The notes under the pieces are model-generated. The model was not told the origin of the DNA and did not search any database. It saw nothing but the letters and a program-made list of their open reading frames with translations. A stretch of 15,631 nt of DNA from Nitrospiraceae bacterium (GTDB lineage: Bacteria; Nitrospirota; Nitrospiria; Nitrospirales; UBA8639), in assembly GCA_003523945.1 (NCBI GenBank), contig DOFS01000164.1:1-15631 (forward strand), given 5' to 3'. The translations under genes were made by a program, and so were the position numbers. This document shows, one piece after another, positions 13,182 through 15,631 of the stretch. Position 1 is the stretch's first letter, and every line of letters starts with the position of its first letter.

Positions 13182-14132
13182 TTAAGAATCCCGTTTTAAA
13201 AATGCGAGGATGAATTGATTGACAAGAGCAGGCTCTTCCCATTGTGCAAGATGTCCGGCTTCCGGGATGACATGCCACTCGACATGAGGTAACTGACCTT
13301 TGACCTGTTCACCTACTTCCAGAGGAAATACTCGATCATGATTGCCCCACAGAAGCAAGACCTGGTGATCAATCTTCTGAAGCCTATTTCCATATTGTCC
13401 TTCCCAGGTCTGGATATTGTCCAGTAACGAATAGAGTGGAGGCAGAAAGTCGCCCCGTTGGCGATTGTGAAATGAACGAGCAATGACCGTAGGTGAAATA
13501 AGGGCAGTGTTATGCACAATTTCTTTGAGGAGTTTTTCTGTGGTTTTTCTTCCCGCCATCCAATTTCCTAATCGGGCGAGCCAGAGCGGTGGGCGGTGAG
13601 AGAAAAAGCGCTGGTATTGTGGGGAAGCGATACTGTTTTCCACTTGGGCAGGGAATCCCGAGATAAGGACCAGTCGTGTCACTCGTTCCGGATGGTCAAG
13701 GGCCATGGCCATGGCTAATCCGGCCCCCATGGAATTTCCGACTAAGGTGGCTTGGGGTATGTTGAGGGTATCCATGAATTGCCGAAAAAATTCCACAAGG
13801 CGTGCTGGGGTGTAGGCTTCCTTCGGTTTGTCTGAGATCCCTGAGCCGAGTAAGTCCAGGATGATGACCCGATGACTTTGAGCCAGGACGGAAAATTGAT
13901 GTTCCCATTGCCACATCGAACCGCCGAATCCATGAATGAGGATAAGCGGTGGACCCTGACCGGCGTCAAGATAGGCAATGTGATGGTCGTTGACTCTGGT
14001 GACCTGGTAGGGCACGCGATGGATCAGGTCGATGGTGGATGGGACTGATGTGAGAGATGAACAGCCCAAAATAGTGAGGCACCCAAGCACGATCAAAAGG
14101 AGGAAAGGCCGCAATGGCGAACAGCCCCGCAT
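13182..14132 (-). CDS. Alpha/beta hydrolase-fold lipoprotein
   Basis: A 316-residue alpha/beta hydrolase with a lipoprotein signal peptide (lipobox ILGC, Cys24). All fold landmarks are present: the oxyanion-hole motif HGFGGS (67-72), the nucleophile elbow GNSMG with Ser134, the acid in WGNHDRVFP (Asp266) and the catalytic His in EAGHLAQWE (His294). It should be an esterase, lipase or related hydrolase anchored in the envelope. The sequence resembles the MhpC/BioH-like group with a small helical cap (about 160-240), but the substrate cannot be inferred. The gene begins 2 nt after the stop of the biotin-dependent carboxylase gene, so the two are probably translated from one mRNA. A link to biotin metabolism is not shown by this alone. 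Confidence 0.92.
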   Translation of the reverse strand: MRGCSPLRPFLLLIVLGCLTILGCSSLTSVPSTIDLIHRVPYQVTRVNDHHIAYLDAGQGPPLILIHGFGGSMWQWEHQFSVLAQSHRVIILDLLGSGISDKPKEAYTPARLVEFFRQFMDTLNIPQATLVGNSMGAGLAMAMALDHPERVTRLVLISGFPAQVENSIASPQYQRFFSHRPPLWLARLGNWMAGRKTTEKLLKEIVHNTALISPTVIARSFHNRQRGDFLPPLYSLLDNIQTWEGQYGNRLQKIDHQVLLLWGNHDRVFPLEVGEQVKGQLPHVEWHVIPEAGHLAQWEEPALVNQFILAFLKRDS

Positions 14133-14134
14133 TA

Positions 14135-15631
14135 TTATTCTAAATGAATCAGGGTTTCATCCGGATTCACTTCATCTCCCTCTCTGACGTAGATGGTGGT
14201 GACGGACCCGGCAATGGGCGCTTGGACACGATTTTCCATTTTCATGGCTTCCACCACCAGCAAGGAATCACCCACGTTGACGCTTGTCCCCTCGGTCACC
14301 AGAATCTTGACTACCCGCCCCGGCATAGGTGTCGTCACGTCCCCTGGCTGTGACGGCTTGGGACGTTTCTCCGTTTTTGTTGAGGGGGATGTGGGTGGGT
14401 CAGGCGAGCCGGCGAGGACTTCTTGAATTGGTTCAAGATACACTTCTTCAAGTTTGTCATTTACCTTAATGTAATAAGGTTTCACGCCATCAACTGTCTG
14501 GCCGGATCCCGACACTCGAATGTGATAGGCTTCTCCATGAACCGTGACGTTAAATTCTACCGGCGCTAAATGCAGATCGTGAGCCACAGCTGGCCCACTC
14601 TCAGAAGATGCATGAAGGGGCTCCGGTTTTAACTCACCTCGCTCCCGTTCATCAAAAAATTGTAAGGCTACGGATGGGAGGAGGGCATACGAGACGATAT
14701 CCTCTTCAGCCATCTCCCGTCCGACCAGTTCCTGCTTGGCATCGCCCAACTCCGGATCAAGGTTGTCAGCGGGACGACCGGACACGGCCTGGTCGCCCTC
14801 AAGGGCTTTTTGCCGGATTTTTGAATTAAGAGTGCCAGGTGGTTTTCCATACAACCCTTGGAAATAATTTTTCGTCTCGTTGGTAATCACTTTATACCGT
14901 TCGCCGGTTAAAATATTCAGCGTCGCTTGCGTCCCGACAATTTGGCTGGTGGGAGTCACCAATGGGGGATACCCCATGTCTTTTCGCACCCGTGGGATTT
15001 CTTCCAACACTTCCTTGATTTTCCCCAATGCATTTTGCTCGGCCAGTTGGGCCGCGAGGTTCGAGAGCATTCCACCAGGCACCTGAGACAAAAGTATGTC
15101 GGTGTCCACACCTGTAAAATCGCTTTCAAACTGGCGATAGCGTTTGCGAGCTTTACGGAGTTTATCTGCCGCCGGGGCGATTTGCTCAAGATTTAATTTC
15201 GTGTCATACGGGGTGTTGCGAAGAGCAGCAATAAACGATTCGGTCGGGGGGTGGGAGGTGCCGCCGGAAAGTGGGGATAATGCGGTATCCAAAATATCCA
15301 ATCCCCCCATGATGGCCATGAGGGCGGACATGGAAGCCATGCCCGAGGTGTAATGTGTGTGGAGGTGAATCGGGACTCGGACCGTTGCTTTTAATCGGGA
15401 GATCAGTTCGTAGGCTTCAAATGGAGGAAGCAGCCCGGCCATATCCTTGATACAAATAGTGTCGGCGCCGAGATCCTCGAGTTGTTTGGCCTGTTCAACA
15501 AAATGATTCAGACTATGGACCGGACTGACGGTATAACAAATGGTCGCTTCGATATGCTTGCCACAAGCTTTCACCACTTCCATGGCAGGCCTGATATTCC
15601 GAATGTCATTCAGGGCATCAAAGATTCTGAA
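14135..15631 (-). CDS. oadA/pycB: Pyruvate carboxylase subunit B / oxaloacetate decarboxylase alpha subunit (5' end outside window)
   Basis: The visible 498 residues are the C-terminal part of a biotin-dependent carboxyltransferase; the frame is open to the window edge with FRIFDALNDIRN. The HMGL-like barrel has CIKDMAGLLPP (60-70), the metal-binding HLHTH (89-93) and SPLSGGTSHPPTES (119-132). The conserved PYC/OADA domain follows (about 150-350), then a linker and a biotinyl domain (about 428-498) with the site EAMKMEN. The biotinylated lysine is 34 residues before the C-terminus, the standard distance. The barrel exchanges CO2 between carboxybiotin and pyruvate/oxaloacetate. The subunit could form a two-subunit pyruvate carboxylase with a separate biotin carboxylase (anaplerosis, or support of a reductive TCA cycle), or a Na+-pumping decarboxylase with OadB/G. 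The partner genes would lie outside the window and cannot be checked here. Confidence 0.92.
   Translation of the reverse strand, partial: FRIFDALNDIRNIRPAMEVVKACGKHIEATICYTVSPVHSLNHFVEQAKQLEDLGADTICIKDMAGLLPPFEAYELISRLKATVRVPIHLHTHYTSGMASMSALMAIMGGLDILDTALSPLSGGTSHPPTESFIAALRNTPYDTKLNLEQIAPAADKLRKARKRYRQFESDFTGVDTDILLSQVPGGMLSNLAAQLAEQNALGKIKEVLEEIPRVRKDMGYPPLVTPTSQIVGTQATLNILTGERYKVITNETKNYFQGLYGKPPGTLNSKIRQKALEGDQAVSGRPADNLDPELGDAKQELVGREMAEEDIVSYALLPSVALQFFDERERGELKPEPLHASSESGPAVAHDLHLAPVEFNVTVHGEAYHIRVSGSGQTVDGVKPYYIKVNDKLEEVYLEPIQEVLAGSPDPPTSPSTKTEKRPKPSQPGDVTTPMPGRVVKILVTEGTSVNVGDSLLVVEAMKMENRVQAPIAGSVTTIYVREGDEVNPDETLIHLE

Noticed and set aside
14144..15353. Several plus-strand open frames of 66-89 codons opposite the carboxylase gene.
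   Set aside because: They lie antisense to a clear biotin-enzyme gene, show no domain or ribosome binding site, and follow from its codon pattern.

Overview
All convincing genes in this window lie on the minus strand, so the biological order runs from base 15631 down to base 1. Base composition is close to 50% GC by eye. The gene content suggests a Gram-negative, probably autotrophic bacterium: many lipoboxes, an outer-membrane secretin, a biotin-dependent oxaloacetate decarboxylase/pyruvate carboxylase subunit, and a hybrid type II secretion/type IV pilus operon. Nitrospirota, perhaps a Nitrospira of the ~50% GC marine type, is my best guess. That is inference from gene style and needs a database search.

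Region by region, in transcription order. (1) 15631-13182: the C-terminal two thirds of a biotinylated carboxylase/decarboxylase large subunit, followed after 2 nt by a lipoprotein alpha/beta hydrolase. (2) 13181-10440: after a 110-bp gap come a lipoprotein thiol peroxidase (Tpx) that lacks the resolving cysteine, a TenA-type aminopyrimidine hydrolase with all its catalytic residues, an unrecognised exported protein and a VanZ-like membrane protein. (3) 10379-9732: a non-canonical pseudopilin without Glu5, followed by a plausible terminator. (4) 9731-9393: a 339-bp gene-free region with two inverted repeats, a possible extended -10 promoter and a strong ribosome binding site. (5) 9392-1: a tightly packed operon encoding a secretin (TPR + secretin + cohesin-like domain), two pseudopilins, a coiled-coil/LysM lipoprotein, a GspF/PilC platform protein, a GspE/PilB ATPase, and PilM-, PilN- and PilO-like assembly proteins. 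PilO runs off the window edge.

The operon in (5) appears to encode nearly a whole pseudopilus machine. Its ATPase, platform protein and pseudopilins are of the shared T2SS/T4P type, its alignment subcomplex is T4P-like (PilMNO), and its secretin is a TPR/cohesin fusion. A peptidoglycan-binding LysM lipoprotein sits where PilP or GspC would be expected. Most of its gene junctions overlap by 1-23 nt, implying translational coupling and matched expression. No prepilin peptidase, PilT-type retraction ATPase or obvious secreted substrate is in view.

The most unusual points are the secretin-cohesin fusion with a LysM partner, the single-cysteine lipoprotein Tpx, three divergent pseudopilins that share a YLR...DP-x-T signature, and the structured leader region upstream of the secretin gene. 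I found no mobile elements, CRISPR arrays, tRNA or rRNA genes.
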